DNA of 64,000 bases from Brenneria sp. hezel4-2-4 (lineage in GTDB: Bacteria; Pseudomonadota; Gammaproteobacteria; Enterobacterales; Enterobacteriaceae): the NCBI RefSeq assembly GCF_013155275.1, contig NZ_JABJXS010000001.1:372001-436000 (forward strand), given 5' to 3'. Shown piece after piece: positions 28,910 to 39,353 of the stretch. Made by a program: the position numbers and the translations under genes. How positions within the stretch are numbered: position 1 is the stretch's first letter; each line of letters starts with the position of its first letter. The notes under the pieces were generated by a model that made no database searches, was not told where the DNA came from, and worked only from the letters and a program-made list of their open reading frames with translations.

Positions 28910-29006
28910 ATCGTCGATATCACCAATAAAGAAAATTGAGCCGCATTATAGCTAATCCGTGACGCTTGTCATAAAGTTGCCGTTTTACTTCAGCAAGGAT
29001 CAATCA

Positions 29007-30110
29007 GTGCTCGGCGTAACGCGGCTTTATATTCATCCGGTAAAATCCATGCGCGGCTTGCAGTTGTCCCATGCCTTGGCGTCCCCAGGCGGTTTGGCGC
29101 ACGATCGTACTTTCATGGTAACCGAGCCCGACGGAACCTTTATCACCGCCCGCCAGTATCCGCAGATGGTGCGGTTTACCCCGGCCCTGCTGGCGGATGG
29201 CGTGTTTATTTCCGCCCCCGACGGGCAAACCGCCAGCGTTCGCTTTACTGATTTCATCAACACGCCGCAGCCCACGGAGGTCTGGGGCAATCACTTTACC
29301 TCACTTATCGCCCCTGATTCCGTTAACCAGTGGCTGAGCCGCTATTTTCAACGTCCGGTGCAATTGCGTTGGGTCGGCAACGCGCCGTCGCGGCGCGTCA
29401 AGCGTCGCCCCGACGTTCCACTCTCTTTTGCCGACGGTTATCCGTTTTTACTGATCAACGACGCCTCTTTCCAGGCGCTGCGTCAGCGCTGTCCGGCAGG
29501 CATCAGACTGGAGCAGTTCCGCCCGAATCTGGTGGTCGCCGGCGCGTCGGCGTTTGCGGAAGATAGCTGGCAAACCCTTCGCATCGGCGAGGTCATTTTC
29601 GATGTGGTCAAGCCTTGCAGCCGCTGTGTTCTGACCACCGTCAGCATTGAACGCGGCATAAAACACCCGACCGCGGAACCGCTGGCAACCTTGCAATCGT
29701 TCCGCACCGCGGAAAATGGCGACGTCGATTTCGGGCAAAATCTGATCGCCAGGAATTCCGGTATTATTCGAGTCGGCGATGCGTTGGAGGTGCTGGCCGT
29801 CAAACCGCCTCGTCACTATGGTTCAGGGCCAGTCGTGGAGAACGTTCCCGCGCCGGAGAAAGAACAACAAACCGTAACGATTGAGTATCAGGGCAAACGT
29901 CTGATGGGAAATAATCAGCAAATCCTGCTGGAACAGCTGGAACAACAAGGCATGCGCGTTCCCTATTCCTGTCGGGCCGGCGTATGCGGCTGTTGTAAGC
30001 TGACGTTAATCAGCGGCACGGTCTCAGCGCTCAAGAAAAGCGCAATCGGAGAAAATGGCGCGATCCTCGCCTGTAGCTGCATTCCGCAAAGCGATATCCG
30101 CCTGCAATAG
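29007..30110 (+). CDS. ycbX: MOSC / 2Fe-2S protein YcbX
   Basis: 367 residues. N-terminal beta-barrel and MOSC domain with [25 protein letters not shown] and the molybdenum-ligand region [12 protein letters not shown]-terminal plant-type ferredoxin domain (about 285-367) with the Cys pattern C-x4-C-x2-C in [13 protein letters not shown] and a last Cys in LACSC. In E. coli YcbX detoxifies N-hydroxylated base analogues with molybdenum cofactor. No ATG suits; the start is a GTG at 29007 with AAGGA seven bases upstream, and it gives the family length. zapC is convergent 13 bases downstream. Confidence 0.93.
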   Translation: MLGVTRLYIHPVKSMRGLQLSHALASPGGLAHDRTFMVTEPDGTFITARQYPQMVRFTPALLADGVFISAPDGQTASVRFTDFINTPQPTEVWGNHFTSLIAPDSVNQWLSRYFQRPVQLRWVGNAPSRRVKRRPDVPLSFADGYPFLLINDASFQALRQRCPAGIRLEQFRPNLVVAGASAFAEDSWQTLRIGEVIFDVVKPCSRCVLTTVSIERGIKHPTAEPLATLQSFRTAENGDVDFGQNLIARNSGIIRVGDALEVLAVKPPRHYGSGPVVENVPAPEKEQQTVTIEYQGKRLMGNNQQILLEQLEQQGMRVPYSCRAGVCGCCKLTLISGTVSALKKSAIGENGAILACSCIPQSDIRLQ

Positions 30111-30123
30111 CAGATGCCAGAGG

Positions 30124-30693
30124 TTAAACGACCTTGGCGAACAGATAAGACGATGGCGTCTGTTCAGGTTCACTCTGGATGGCAACCGGCAATAATCGGT
30201 CATGCATGATTTTTATCGCATCCCCCAGCACCATCATTTTGGCGTTCAGTATTAGCTGTTCCTGCGCCAGCAGACACAGGCTGGCTTTATCGCCGGCTTC
30301 GGCGATCAGAAAACACGCGGTATCATTGTTTTCGGTCAATTGAACCTGAACGATATCGCCCGCCTGCGGCGCGGGTACAGTCGCGGCATGCTGCTGCACG
30401 AAATGCCAGCTTTTGGGCATCAGCGGTTTAAGAAAACGACTGGCGACCAGCGCATTCAAAATTAGCTCACCCTGAAGGTCGCGACTCAATGCCATCTTTT
30501 GGCACTTTTCGTTATAGGTAAAAAATAAAGCCGCGTCTTCAACACAAAATGCACTTTCATTAAACGCATCCGGGGTTAACATTTTAGACGGGAAACGCGA
30601 ACGGAATAACATGCCATTGGCGAGATCCAGCATCACCCGATCGTGTTCGGTATCAAAATACCAGCGCCAGTTATCGTCAGGTTTTAACTTCAT
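30124..30693 (-). CDS. zapC: Cell division protein ZapC
   Basis: 189 residues, cytosolic factor that binds FtsZ and bundles protofilaments. It opens [20 protein letters not shown], followed by [20 protein letters not shown] and [17 protein letters not shown], all hallmark ZapC stretches. The frame is open to 30753, but the ATG at 30693 gives the family start. Its 3' end faces ycbX with a 13-base gap and no obvious terminator between, so the two transcripts probably overlap. Confidence 0.95.
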   Translation of the reverse strand: MKLKPDDNWRWYFDTEHDRVMLDLANGMLFRSRFPSKMLTPDAFNESAFCVEDAALFFTYNEKCQKMALSRDLQGELILNALVASRFLKPLMPKSWHFVQQHAATVPAPQAGDIVQVQLTENNDTACFLIAEAGDKASLCLLAQEQLILNAKMMVLGDAIKIMHDRLLPVAIQSEPEQTPSSYLFAKVV

Positions 30694-30830
30694 ATTATTT
30701 ACCCTTCGCCTTTTGTTGCATCTATTATAGGAAATGGCTGATTGCAAAACCATGTAATAAAAAACTATGCAATAAAAAAACCGGCAGGTGTTGATAGTTT
30801 ATTTATGCAAACGAGTAAAATATAGACTAG

Positions 30831-30854
30831 CCGGGGGAATAAATAAACCCCCGG
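30831..30854. repeat. Hairpin downstream of pyrD
   Basis: CCGGGGG (30831-30837) and CCCCCGG (30848-30854) around an AT-rich loop. It lies just past the pyrD stop, but on the minus strand no T-run follows immediately; a weak terminator at best. Confidence 0.4.
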
Positions 30855-30877
30855 AGATAAATGAAAGACAGAAATGA

Positions 30878-31888
30878 TTAAATATGCGTAACAATATCTT
30901 TAATCAGGCCGGGTCCCCGGAAAATAAAGCCTGAATATATCTGAATCAATGTCGCGCCCGCATCCAGTTTTTCACGCGCGGCAACCAAAGAATCAATGCC
31001 GCCTACGCCGATAATCGGCAATCGTCCGGCTAATTCCTGCGATAACCGCCGGACAATTTCCGTGCTATGCAGCTGTAAAGGACGACCGCTTAATCCTCCG
31101 GTCTGACCGCAGTGATTTAATCCCTGGATCAATTTTCTGTCGAGCGTGGTATTGGTGGCAATCACGCCGTCAATGTTATGACGAACCAGGCTGTCGGCTA
31201 TTTGGATCAATTCCTCTTCAGAAAGATCCGGCGCGATCTTTACTGCCAGCGGAACATATTTCTGATATTTCTCACTTAACTCAGTCTGCTTATTCTTTAT
31301 CGACAGTAAAAGATCGTCCAGCGCCTCGCCATATTGCAGCGTGCGCAATCCCGGCGTATTGGGCGAAGAGATATTTATCGCAATATAGCCGGCGTGAGGA
31401 TAGATCTTATCCATGCAGATCAGATAATCCTCTTTACCCTGTTCTACCGGGGTATCTTTATTTTTACCGATATTGATCCCCAACACGCCGCCAAATTGTG
31501 ATTTTTTGACATTCTCGACCAGATAATCGACGCCTTTATTATTAAAGCCCATCCGATTAATTAATCCTTCGGCTTCAACAATGCGGAACAATCTCGGCTT
31601 ATCGTTCCCGGGTTGCGGACGCGGCGTGACCGTTCCCACTTCAATAAAGCCAAACCCCATTGCGCCCAATGCGTCAATACAGTCGCCGTCTTTATCAAGC
31701 CCTGCGGCCAGGCCAAGTGGATTTTTAAATGACAATCCCATGCAGCTAACGGGTTTGGTCGGAACGGACTGACGGACGAGAAATTCAAAAGGGGTATGGG
31801 TAATGCGGCGTAATTGCTGGAAGGTCAACTCATGCGCTCGTTCTGGATCGAGCTGAAATAACGCTTTCTTGATAACGGGATAGAACAT
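30878..31888 (-). CDS. pyrD: Dihydroorotate dehydrogenase (quinone)
   Basis: 336 residues, class 2 membrane-associated enzyme, fourth step of pyrimidine synthesis, passing electrons to quinone. N-terminal helices ([20 protein letters not shown]) bind the membrane; FMN barrel follows with [20 protein letters not shown], the active-site Ser in [14 protein letters not shown] and phosphate loops GVGGIDS and [18 protein letters not shown] lies before the ATG at 31888. Full length for the family. Confidence 0.96.
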   Translation of the reverse strand: MFYPVIKKALFQLDPERAHELTFQQLRRITHTPFEFLVRQSVPTKPVSCMGLSFKNPLGLAAGLDKDGDCIDALGAMGFGFIEVGTVTPRPQPGNDKPRLFRIVEAEGLINRMGFNNKGVDYLVENVKKSQFGGVLGINIGKNKDTPVEQGKEDYLICMDKIYPHAGYIAINISSPNTPGLRTLQYGEALDDLLLSIKNKQTELSEKYQKYVPLAVKIAPDLSEEELIQIADSLVRHNIDGVIATNTTLDRKLIQGLNHCGQTGGLSGRPLQLHSTEIVRRLSQELAGRLPIIGVGGIDSLVAAREKLDAGATLIQIYSGFIFRGPGLIKDIVTHI

Positions 31889-32011
31889 ATCGTCTCCTGA
31901 GATCCCAATCGCGAATAAACAAAGTCGGAATACGGCGAGATGGTAGTTCCATCACAGCGGAAAGTAAAACGTTTGCGCAATTCCGTTGATTAGCCGCAAA
32001 CCTGAAAGAGA

Positions 32012-32043
32012 GGTGAGATGCCCGATATCACGGGCATCTCACC
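32012..32043 (-). terminator. Terminator after pepN
   Basis: Perfect 13-bp stem GGTGAGATGCCCG (32012-32024) / CGGGCATCTCACC (32031-32043) with a 6-base loop, about 35 bases beyond the pepN stop. On the minus strand TCTCTTTC follows, a pyrimidine tail rather than a clean T-run. Confidence 0.6.
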
Positions 32044-32078
32044 ACGGGGAAAAGACCAAATAAGGCGAGGAAAAAGCG

Positions 32079-34694
32079 TTAATCCTGCAACGCTTTGCCG
32101 ATCTTCTCGAACAGATCGCCAGACAAATTCTCCAGCGTTTTCAACTGTTCCAGCGCCTGACGCATCAACCCCTGCCGTTTGGCGTCATAACGTTTTAAGC
32201 GGATTAACGGCTCAATTAACCGCGCGGCGACCTGCGGATTGCGGGTATTAAGATCGATAAGCACCTCGGTCAGGAAACGATAACCGCTGCCATCTTCCGC
32301 ATGGAATGCGGAAGGATTAGCGGCGACGAACGCCCCAATCAGCGCCCGCAGACGATTCGGGTTGTTCGGGCTGAACGAGCGATGGCGCTGGAGTTCACGA
32401 ACCCGCTCAAGCACATCCGCCGCCGGGCTGGTAGCCTGGATCGTAAACCATTTATCCATGACCAGGCCGTCCTGATGCCAGCGATCGTCAAAGCGGGCCA
32501 ACAGCGCATCACGTCCCGGTAACTGCGCGCTAACCGCAGCGGACAGCGCCGCCAGCGAGTCCGTCATGTTATCGGCCTGCTGGAACTGCGCGGTTACCAG
32601 GTTGTCGGCCTGAACTTCATCGCCAAACGCCAGATAATACAGGCAAATATTCCGCAAGGCGCGTTTACCGATATCCGCGTGCTCAATGCGATATTGCGGC
32701 GTCTGATTGGCGCGATAAACCGCCAGCCATTCATCCGCCATCTCTTTTGCCATCGCGCGGATCAGGCCATCGCGCACCGCCGCGATCGCCACCGGATCGA
32801 TGGTGTCGAACAGCTCGGCGATTTCATTCTCGCTTGGCAGCGTCAGGATCTGCGATGCCAGCATGGGATCCAGATTTTCATCCAGCAAAATAGCGCGGAA
32901 AGCATCAACTACATGCATCGGTAACGAAAGCGACTGCTGTTGCTGATAACGGGAAACATTCAGACGAATGTAATTGGCCAGCAGACTTTGCGCCGCATCC
33001 CAACGAGAAAACGCATTGCTGGCGTGACGCATCAGGAATGTCAGTTGCGCATCGCTCCAGGCATAATTCAGTTTTACCGGCGCGGAAAACTCACGTAATA
33101 AAGAAGGAACCGGCTGACAGGGAACCCGATCGAAAATAAAGGTTTGCTCTGCTTCGGTCACGTTCAATATGGAAGACAGCCGCTGACCGTTTCTTTGCAG
33201 CGGGATCGCCTGTCCCTTCTGGTCGTACAATTCAATATCCAGCGGGATATGCAGCGGCAGTTTGGCCTGCTTATCGGCCCCCACCGGCGTCATCTGGCTG
33301 ACGCTCAATAAATATTGCTGCGTTTGCGGATCGTAATCGTCGCGCACCGTCAGCACCGGCGTACCCGACTGACTGTACCAGCGGCGGAACTGAGCGAGAT
33401 CCACACCGGAAGCGTCTTCCATCGCCTGGACGAAATCATCGCAGGTCGCTGCGCTGCCATCATGACGCTCAAAGTAGAGACGCATCCCGGCCTGAAATTT
33501 CTCTTCCCCTAATAAAGTATGCATCATCCGGATCACTTCCGATCCTTTTTCGTACACCGTCAAGGTATAGAAATTGTTCATTTCTATCACCTGATCGGGA
33601 CGAATAGGATGGGACATCGGGCCGGCGTCCTCGGCAAACTGCGCCCCGCGCATCACACGCACGTTATCAATACGATTAACCGCGCGGGAACCCAGGTCGG
33701 AACTGAACTCCTGATCGCGGAAAACCGTCAGCCCCTCTTTCAAACTCAGTTGGAACCAGTCACGGCAGGTGACGCGATTTCCGGTCCAGTTATGGAAATA
33801 CTCGTGACCGATCACCGCTTCGATATTCAGATAATCTTTATCGGTTGCGGTTTCAGCCTTGGCGAGCACATATTTGGAGTTGAATACATTCAATCCTTTA
33901 TTTTCCATCGCGCCCATATTGAAGAAGTCCACCGCCACAACCATATAGATGTCGAGGTCATACTCCAGCCCGAAACGGGTTTCATCCCACTTCATGGCAT
34001 TCTTCAATGAGGCCATCGCCCAGCCGGCGCGATCCAGATTGCCGCGATCGACATACAGCTCAAGCGCCACATCCCGGCCGGATCGGGTGGTAAAGCGATC
34101 CTGTAAGACATCAAAATCCCCCGCCACCAGCGCAAACAGATAGCACGGTTTGGGGAACGGATCCTGCCATTCGATCCAATGGCGGCCGTCGGCGAGATCG
34201 CCTTGCGCAATCCGGTTACCGTTGGAAAGCAAATAGGGATAACGCGACTTGTCGGCAGTGATGCGCGTGGTGAATTTAGCCAGCACGTCCGGGCGATCGA
34301 GGTAATAGGTAATGTGACGGAAGCCTTCCGCCTCGCACTGGGTGCACAGCGCTTCGCCTGACTGGTATAACCCTTCCAGCGCGCTATTGGCCGCCGGATT
34401 GATTTCAGTTTCAATACTCAGCGTAAATTCAGCCGGTAACTGCGTCAGTATCAGCCCGTTATCCTGTTGCTGATAATGCGGCCATGACGAGCCATCCACA
34501 TGCAGGCTTACCAGCTTGAGGCCCTCGCCGTCCAGCTTCAGCGGCGCGCCCGGTTGACCTTGCAACACCACCTGACTCACTGCTTTTACATGGGTTTTCT
34601 CCGCATCCAGTTCAAAATCCAGCGCAATATCGGTAATGGTGTAATCCGGCGCTCGGTAGTCCTGGCGATATTTTACTTGCGGCTGTTGATTCAT
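32079..34694 (-). CDS. pepN: Aminopeptidase N
   Basis: 871 residues, M1-family zinc aminopeptidase of the cytosol, main broad-specificity aminopeptidase of enterobacteria. The substrate-anchoring GAMEN motif (in NMGAMENKGLNVFNSKYVLA) and zinc motif HEYFHNW, followed by the distal Glu in LKEGLTVFRDQEF, are all present. The C-terminal half is helical armadillo-like. The ATG at 34694 opens MNQQPQVKYRQDYRAPDYTI. Divergent from pncB, as in E. coli. Confidence 0.97.
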   Translation of the reverse strand: MNQQPQVKYRQDYRAPDYTITDIALDFELDAEKTHVKAVSQVVLQGQPGAPLKLDGEGLKLVSLHVDGSSWPHYQQQDNGLILTQLPAEFTLSIETEINPAANSALEGLYQSGEALCTQCEAEGFRHITYYLDRPDVLAKFTTRITADKSRYPYLLSNGNRIAQGDLADGRHWIEWQDPFPKPCYLFALVAGDFDVLQDRFTTRSGRDVALELYVDRGNLDRAGWAMASLKNAMKWDETRFGLEYDLDIYMVVAVDFFNMGAMENKGLNVFNSKYVLAKAETATDKDYLNIEAVIGHEYFHNWTGNRVTCRDWFQLSLKEGLTVFRDQEFSSDLGSRAVNRIDNVRVMRGAQFAEDAGPMSHPIRPDQVIEMNNFYTLTVYEKGSEVIRMMHTLLGEEKFQAGMRLYFERHDGSAATCDDFVQAMEDASGVDLAQFRRWYSQSGTPVLTVRDDYDPQTQQYLLSVSQMTPVGADKQAKLPLHIPLDIELYDQKGQAIPLQRNGQRLSSILNVTEAEQTFIFDRVPCQPVPSLLREFSAPVKLNYAWSDAQLTFLMRHASNAFSRWDAAQSLLANYIRLNVSRYQQQQSLSLPMHVVDAFRAILLDENLDPMLASQILTLPSENEIAELFDTIDPVAIAAVRDGLIRAMAKEMADEWLAVYRANQTPQYRIEHADIGKRALRNICLYYLAFGDEVQADNLVTAQFQQADNMTDSLAALSAAVSAQLPGRDALLARFDDRWHQDGLVMDKWFTIQATSPAADVLERVRELQRHRSFSPNNPNRLRALIGAFVAANPSAFHAEDGSGYRFLTEVLIDLNTRNPQVAARLIEPLIRLKRYDAKRQGLMRQALEQLKTLENLSGDLFEKIGKALQD

Positions 34695-34770
34695 ATAAAG
34701 TTTTCACCTCGTCATAAGCTTCAGAAATTAAGTTTATGCCTGTTACGCCAATGTTACCATGATAAAATAA

Positions 34771-34785
34771 TGAGAATAATAATCA
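34771..34785. promoter_or_regulatory. Fur-box-like sequence in the pepN-pncB gap
   Basis: TGAGAATAATAATCA matches the 7-1-7 Fur consensus TGATAATnATTATCA at 12 of 14 defined positions. It lies about 77 bases upstream of pepN and 140 upstream of pncB. Neither is a known iron gene, so the site may be fortuitous. Confidence 0.3.
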
Positions 34786-34927
34786 TCTCAGAGCACATTT
34801 GAATCTCGCCTAAGCGGCCCCATTATGTTGTGATAAGGCAAAATTTGGCTAAGCAGGGTATACTGCGTGAACCCTGCCGATTGTCCCGACTGTGGATATG
34901 CGTCTAACGAGGATGCTGTAACGCATT

Positions 34928-36133
34928 ATGACTTTACACACTTCCCCGATTCTAACCTCATTATTGGATACCGATGCCTATAAGCTGCATATGCAACAGG
35001 CGGTATATCATCATTATTATCCTGTCGATGTAGCGGCTGAATTCCGCTGCCGCGGCGATGAGTTGTTAGGAATCTATGCTGAAGAGATCGCCGAACAGGT
35101 TGATCTTATGCGGTACCTGGTTTTGAGTGACGAAGAATTCAGTTATCTTTCTTCTCTCCCTTTCTTTAAACAGGACTATCTCAACTGGCTGCGGAAATTT
35201 CGTTTTAATCCGCAACAGGTCAGTATTAAAAATCATCACGGCAAATTGGATATCCGTATTGCCGGGCCGTGGCGCGAGGTCATTTTATGGGAAGTCCCGC
35301 TGCTGGCGGTGATTAGCGAAGTCGTCCACCGCAACCGCTCTCCTCTGGTTGGCGCGGCGCAGGCGCTGGATCAACTGCATAAGACATTTGAGCACTTCCG
35401 TAAAATCAGCGCCGATGTCGATATCAGCCATTTCAAGCTGATGGATTTCGGCACCCGTCGTCGCTTCTCACAAGATGTGCAACAGACGATTGTCAGTACG
35501 TTGCAGGCCGAGTTTCCTTATTTAATCGGCACCAGCAACTATGACTTGGCTCGCCGATTAAAACTGGCTCCCGTCGGCACGCAGGCGCACGAATGGTTCC
35601 AGGCTCACCAACGGATAACCCCGGTGCTTGCCAACAGCCAGCGCGCCGCCTTACAGATGTGGTTACGTGAATATCCCGACCAGTTGGGTATCGCGCTGAC
35701 AGACTGCATTACCATGGATGCCTTCCTGCGCGACTTCGATCGCCCGTTCGCCACGTCTTACCAGGGGCTGAGGCATGACTCCGGCGATCCCGTTGCCTGG
35801 GGAGAAAAAGCCATTGCCCACTATCAGCGCCTGGACATCGATCCGTTAAGCAAGACGCTGGTATTCTCTGATAATTTGAATCTTGATAAAGCGCTGGCGC
35901 TCTACCGCCATTTCTGGCAGCGCATCAATCTGGTATTTGGTATAGGGACGCGTCTGACGTGTGATATTCCCGGGGTCAACCCCTTGAATATCGTGATTAA
36001 GCTGGTGGAATGCAATGGTAAACCAGTGGCGAAACTGTCTGACAGCCCCGGTAAAACGATTTGTCAGGATCAGGCTTTCGTGTGCGAATTACGCAAAGCT
36101 TTCGCCCTCCCCCGCGTTAAAAAAGCCAGTTGA
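34928..36133 (+). CDS. pncB: Nicotinate phosphoribosyltransferase
   Basis: 401 residues. It makes nicotinate mononucleotide from nicotinate and PRPP in the NAD salvage pathway. Diagnostic stretches are [47 protein letters not shown] and [20 protein letters not shown], the PRPP/product site, with the autophosphorylated His region nearby. In E. coli pncB is repressed by NadR; I could not identify a good NadR box here. It is separated from asnS by a 180-base leader with two hairpins. Confidence 0.96.
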   Translation: MTLHTSPILTSLLDTDAYKLHMQQAVYHHYYPVDVAAEFRCRGDELLGIYAEEIAEQVDLMRYLVLSDEEFSYLSSLPFFKQDYLNWLRKFRFNPQQVSIKNHHGKLDIRIAGPWREVILWEVPLLAVISEVVHRNRSPLVGAAQALDQLHKTFEHFRKISADVDISHFKLMDFGTRRRFSQDVQQTIVSTLQAEFPYLIGTSNYDLARRLKLAPVGTQAHEWFQAHQRITPVLANSQRAALQMWLREYPDQLGIALTDCITMDAFLRDFDRPFATSYQGLRHDSGDPVAWGEKAIAHYQRLDIDPLSKTLVFSDNLNLDKALALYRHFWQRINLVFGIGTRLTCDIPGVNPLNIVIKLVECNGKPVAKLSDSPGKTICQDQAFVCELRKAFALPRVKKAS

Positions 36134-36177
36134 CCCGTTTCGAGACCCTTTGATTGGATAACTTTTAACCCAGCCAC

Positions 36178-36210
36178 GCCGGAATGCGCAAAACTTTATG
36201 GCATTCCGGC
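36178..36210 (+). terminator. First hairpin in the pncB-asnS gap
   Basis: Perfect 10-bp arms GCCGGAATGC (36178-36187) and GCATTCCGGC (36201-36210), 13-base loop, 45 bases after the pncB stop. It is followed by GATTTCTGCTTG, not a strong T-run. Probable pncB 3' end. Confidence 0.4.
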
Positions 36211-36252
36211 GATTTCTGCTTGTGTCCTGCCCGACGGCAAGTAACATAACGA

Positions 36253-36283
36253 AATGCCCGCAGACAGGGCATTCACTGTTTTT
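36253..36283 (+). terminator. Second hairpin with T-run upstream of asnS
   Basis: AATGCCC (36253-36259) and GGGCATT (36267-36273), then CACTGTTTTT. It resembles an intrinsic terminator ending about 28 bases before the asnS ATG. It may end the pncB transcript or attenuate read-through into asnS. Confidence 0.45.
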
Positions 36284-36311
36284 AAACACTATTAATTGAA
36301 GAGAGAATTTT

Positions 36312-37712
36312 ATGAGCGTAGTGCCTGTAGTCGACGTACTGCAAGGCCGTGTTGCCGTTGACAGCGAAGTCACCGTGCGCGGCTGGGTGCGTACCCGGAG
36401 AGATTCTAAAGCCGGTATCTCCTTTGTTGCCGTTTATGACGGCTCCTGCTTTAATCCATTACAGGCTGTCGTTAATAATAATCTCTCCAATTACCAAGAC
36501 GACGTCCTGCGTTTGACTACAGGGTGTTCCGTGGAAGTCACCGGCAACGTCGTCGCCTCTCCGGGCGAGGGTCAGAGCTTTGAGTTGCAGGCATCCGAAG
36601 TCAAGGTTATTGGCTGGGTGGACGATCCCGATACCTATCCCATGGCGGCCAAACGCCATAGCATCGAATATCTGCGTGAAGTCGCGCATTTACGTCCCCG
36701 GACGAACCTGATCGGCGCGGTGGCCCGCGTTCGTCATACGCTGGCTCAGGCTATTCATCGTTTCTTCCACGAACAGGGTTACTTCTGGGTGTCAACTCCG
36801 CTGATTACCGCGTCCGACACCGAAGGCGCGGGGGAAATGTTCCGAGTTTCCACCCTCGATCTGGAAAACCTGCCGCGGACTGAACAAGGTAAAGTCGATT
36901 TCAGCGAGGACTTTTTTGGTAAAGAGGCCTTCCTGACGGTTTCAGGCCAGTTAAATGGCGAAGCCTATGCCTGCGCGCTGTCTAAAGTTTATACTTTCGG
37001 CCCGACTTTCCGGGCGGAAAACTCCAACACCAGCCGTCACCTGGCCGAATTCTGGATGATCGAACCGGAAGTGGCCTTTGCCTCTCTGGACGATATCGCC
37101 GGACTGGCCGAAAGCCTGTTGAAGTATGTGTTTAAAGCGGTGCTTGATGAACGGGCGGACGACATGGCGTTTTTTGCCGAGCGGGTGGATAAAGAAGCGG
37201 TCAGCCGTCTGGAAAGCTTTATCACCTCTGATTTTGCTCAGGTCGATTACACCGACGCCGTCGAAATCCTGCTGAACTGCGGGCAAAAATTTGAAAATCC
37301 GGTGTACTGGGGCGTCGATCTTTCCTCAGAGCACGAACGTTATCTGGCGGAGAAACATTTCAAAGCGCCGGTGGTGGTTAAAAACTACCCGAAAGATATC
37401 AAAGCCTTCTATATGCGCATGAACAGCGACGGTAAAACCGTTGCCGCCATGGACGTATTAGCGCCGGGCATTGGTGAAATCATCGGCGGATCTCAGCGTG
37501 AAGAGCGTCTGGATCAGTTGGACAAACGTTTGGAAGAGATGGGACTGAGTAAAGAAGACTACTGGTGGTATCGCGATTTACGCCGTTACGGCACCATCCC
37601 TCATTCCGGATTCGGATTGGGATTTGAACGTCTGATTGCCTATGTTACCGGCGTACAAAACGTGCGCGATGTTATCCCCTTCCCGCGTACACCGAGAAAC
37701 GCCAGTTTCTAA
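36312..37712 (+). CDS. asnS: Asparaginyl-tRNA synthetase
   Basis: 466 residues, class IIb synthetase. The N-terminal OB-fold (about 1-105, [20 protein letters not shown]) recognises the anticodon; the catalytic core shows [20 protein letters not shown] (motif 2) and [15 protein letters not shown] (motif 3). GAGAGAATTTT precedes the ATG. A strong terminator follows its stop. Order pncB-asnS-ompF-aspC is as in E. coli. Confidence 0.97.
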   Translation: MSVVPVVDVLQGRVAVDSEVTVRGWVRTRRDSKAGISFVAVYDGSCFNPLQAVVNNNLSNYQDDVLRLTTGCSVEVTGNVVASPGEGQSFELQASEVKVIGWVDDPDTYPMAAKRHSIEYLREVAHLRPRTNLIGAVARVRHTLAQAIHRFFHEQGYFWVSTPLITASDTEGAGEMFRVSTLDLENLPRTEQGKVDFSEDFFGKEAFLTVSGQLNGEAYACALSKVYTFGPTFRAENSNTSRHLAEFWMIEPEVAFASLDDIAGLAESLLKYVFKAVLDERADDMAFFAERVDKEAVSRLESFITSDFAQVDYTDAVEILLNCGQKFENPVYWGVDLSSEHERYLAEKHFKAPVVVKNYPKDIKAFYMRMNSDGKTVAAMDVLAPGIGEIIGGSQREERLDQLDKRLEEMGLSKEDYWWYRDLRRYGTIPHSGFGLGFERLIAYVTGVQNVRDVIPFPRTPRNASF

Positions 37713-37751
37713 ATAAAAATTTAATATAAGTAAAACAAATAGGTAGCAAAG

Positions 37752-37782
37752 AAGAGTCGGTTTTCCCGACTCTTTTTTTTTA
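37752..37782 (+). terminator. Terminator after asnS
   Basis: AGAGTCGG (37753-37760), loop TTTTC, CCGACTCT (37766-37773) followed by nine T residues. Strong Rho-independent terminator. Confidence 0.92.
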
Positions 37783-37811
37783 ATTTTAGTTATGCGTCAC
37801 AAAGTTCCCTA

Positions 37812-37842
37812 AAATTTACATTTTGTAATACATATTTTCCAT
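37812..37842 (+). promoter_or_regulatory. OmpR-binding-like region upstream of ompF
   Basis: AATTTACATTTTGTAATACA (37813-37832) followed by TATTTTCC closely resembles the upstream OmpR site of E. coli ompF (TTTACTTTTGGTTACATATT). The whole 200-base leader, including ACACCAAACTTTCA and the GGCAGTGGCAGGTGTC segment and the GAGGGTAATAATGATG start, is recognisably the ompF leader. Recognition is by memory of the E. coli sequence. Confidence 0.65.
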
Positions 37843-38006
37843 TAGTTACTGGATTACGAAGTTAGTAGCATTTTCGGGGTGGATTAACAGGCGTGTGAAT
37901 GGAAAACTGCGTTCAGACACAGGAAGACACCAAACTTTCAGGAATGTTCCATAAGGAACTTTTTATGGCAGTGGCAGGTGTCTGAATAACACCAATGAGG
38001 GTAATA

Positions 38007-39119
38007 ATGATGAAGCGCAACATTCTCGCAGTGGTAATCCCGGCTCTGTTAGCAGCTGGTGCAGCAAACGCAGCCGAAGTTTATAACAAAGACGGCAACA
38101 AGTTGGATCTGACTGGTAGAGTTAATGGCTTGCATTACTTCTCCGATAATAATGGTAATGACGGCGATAAAACCTATGCGCGTCTGGGATTCAAAGGTGA
38201 AACTCAGATCACCAGCGACCTAACTGGTTATGGTCGTTTCGAATACGAATTCAGAGGGAACAGATCAGAAAGTTCTGGTTCAGCTAACAGCGACAAAACT
38301 CGTTTTGCCTTTGCCGGTCTGAAGTTCGCTGACTATGGCTCTTTCGACTATGGTCGTAATCAGGGTGTCGCCTATGACGGTATTGCTTATACCGACGTAT
38401 TACCGGAATTTGGTGGCGATCAGTCTAACTCTGATAACTTCCTGACTGGCCGTTCCACTGGCGTGGCGACTTACCGTAATACCGACTTCTTTGGCCTGGT
38501 TGACGGCTGGAACTTTGCTATTCAATACCAAGGTAAAAACAGCAGCGATACCTCGAATAACCGCAGTAACATCAGTGAACAAAATGGTGATGGCTGGGGT
38601 ATTTCATCCTCTTACGAATCAGACATTGGTCTGGGCGTTGTAGCTTCTTATGCTGCCATCGACCGTACTAATGAGCAGAATAGTTCTGTTACTACTGGTC
38701 GTGGTAAGAAAGCTGAAGCCTGGGCTACCGGTCTGAAATATGACGCTAACGCTATTTACTTGGCTGCAACCTACGGCGAATACCGCAACCTGTCGTTCAT
38801 TGGCCAGGAATCTACCCCTGCCAGTCTAACTGACACCGATGGTTTCGCAGACAAAACCAAAATCTTTGAAGCTGTAGCTCAGTATAACTTCGATTTTGGC
38901 TTAACGCCTTCTTTAGCATATGTATCAGGTAAAGCTAAAGATGATGCAAATGGTAAAAACGATTATATCACCAAATATGTCAGCGTTGGCGCGACTTATG
39001 CTTTCAATAAAAATATGTCTACCTATGTTGATTACCAAATCAACCTGATTAAAGACGACAACGCTTACGGTATCAATGATGACGATACCGTTGCAGTTGG
39101 TCTGGTTTATCAGTTCTAA
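38007..39119 (+). CDS. ompF: Outer-membrane porin OmpF family
   Basis: 370 residues. Signal peptide [20 protein letters not shown] with cleavage at [15 protein letters not shown]. The mature protein is a 16-strand trimeric beta-barrel ending in VGLVYQF with the C-terminal Phe required for assembly. The constriction loop L3 is PEFGGD, and [10 protein letters not shown] and [12 protein letters not shown] are general porin marks. Position between asnS and aspC and the leader identify it as ompF rather than ompC. The ATG at 38007 has GAGGG upstream. The CDS uses more A/T-rich codons than its neighbours, as usual for a highly expressed porin. Loops are divergent, so its pore properties may differ from E. 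coli. Confidence 0.93.
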   Translation: MMKRNILAVVIPALLAAGAANAAEVYNKDGNKLDLTGRVNGLHYFSDNNGNDGDKTYARLGFKGETQITSDLTGYGRFEYEFRGNRSESSGSANSDKTRFAFAGLKFADYGSFDYGRNQGVAYDGIAYTDVLPEFGGDQSNSDNFLTGRSTGVATYRNTDFFGLVDGWNFAIQYQGKNSSDTSNNRSNISEQNGDGWGISSSYESDIGLGVVASYAAIDRTNEQNSSVTTGRGKKAEAWATGLKYDANAIYLAATYGEYRNLSFIGQESTPASLTDTDGFADKTKIFEAVAQYNFDFGLTPSLAYVSGKAKDDANGKNDYITKYVSVGATYAFNKNMSTYVDYQINLIKDDNAYGINDDDTVAVGLVYQF

Positions 39120-39162
39120 GTTGATTGCATACCGTATAGCGGATTAACCGTTTACCGTATAG

Positions 39163-39199
39163 AAAAGGTAGAACTTCGGTTCTGCCTTTTTGTTTTTTT
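39163..39199 (+). terminator. Terminator after ompF
   Basis: AAAAGGTAGAAC (39163-39174), tetraloop TTCG, GTTCTGCCTTTT (39179-39190) with one G-U pair, followed by TGTTTTTTTC. Strong terminator. Confidence 0.92.
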
Positions 39200-39353
39200 C
39201 GTCCCTATTATTCCTTTGTTGCCAGTCTTTTATTTTGTTTCCCCCGTTCCGCTGGTTATTTCCCTTTCTTTTTTAACCCAACGGTTGGCAAAGCCTTTTA
39301 CTGGCGGTAATCTGAGAATTCTTGCTTAATCTCTGCCATGGAACACCCTATCA

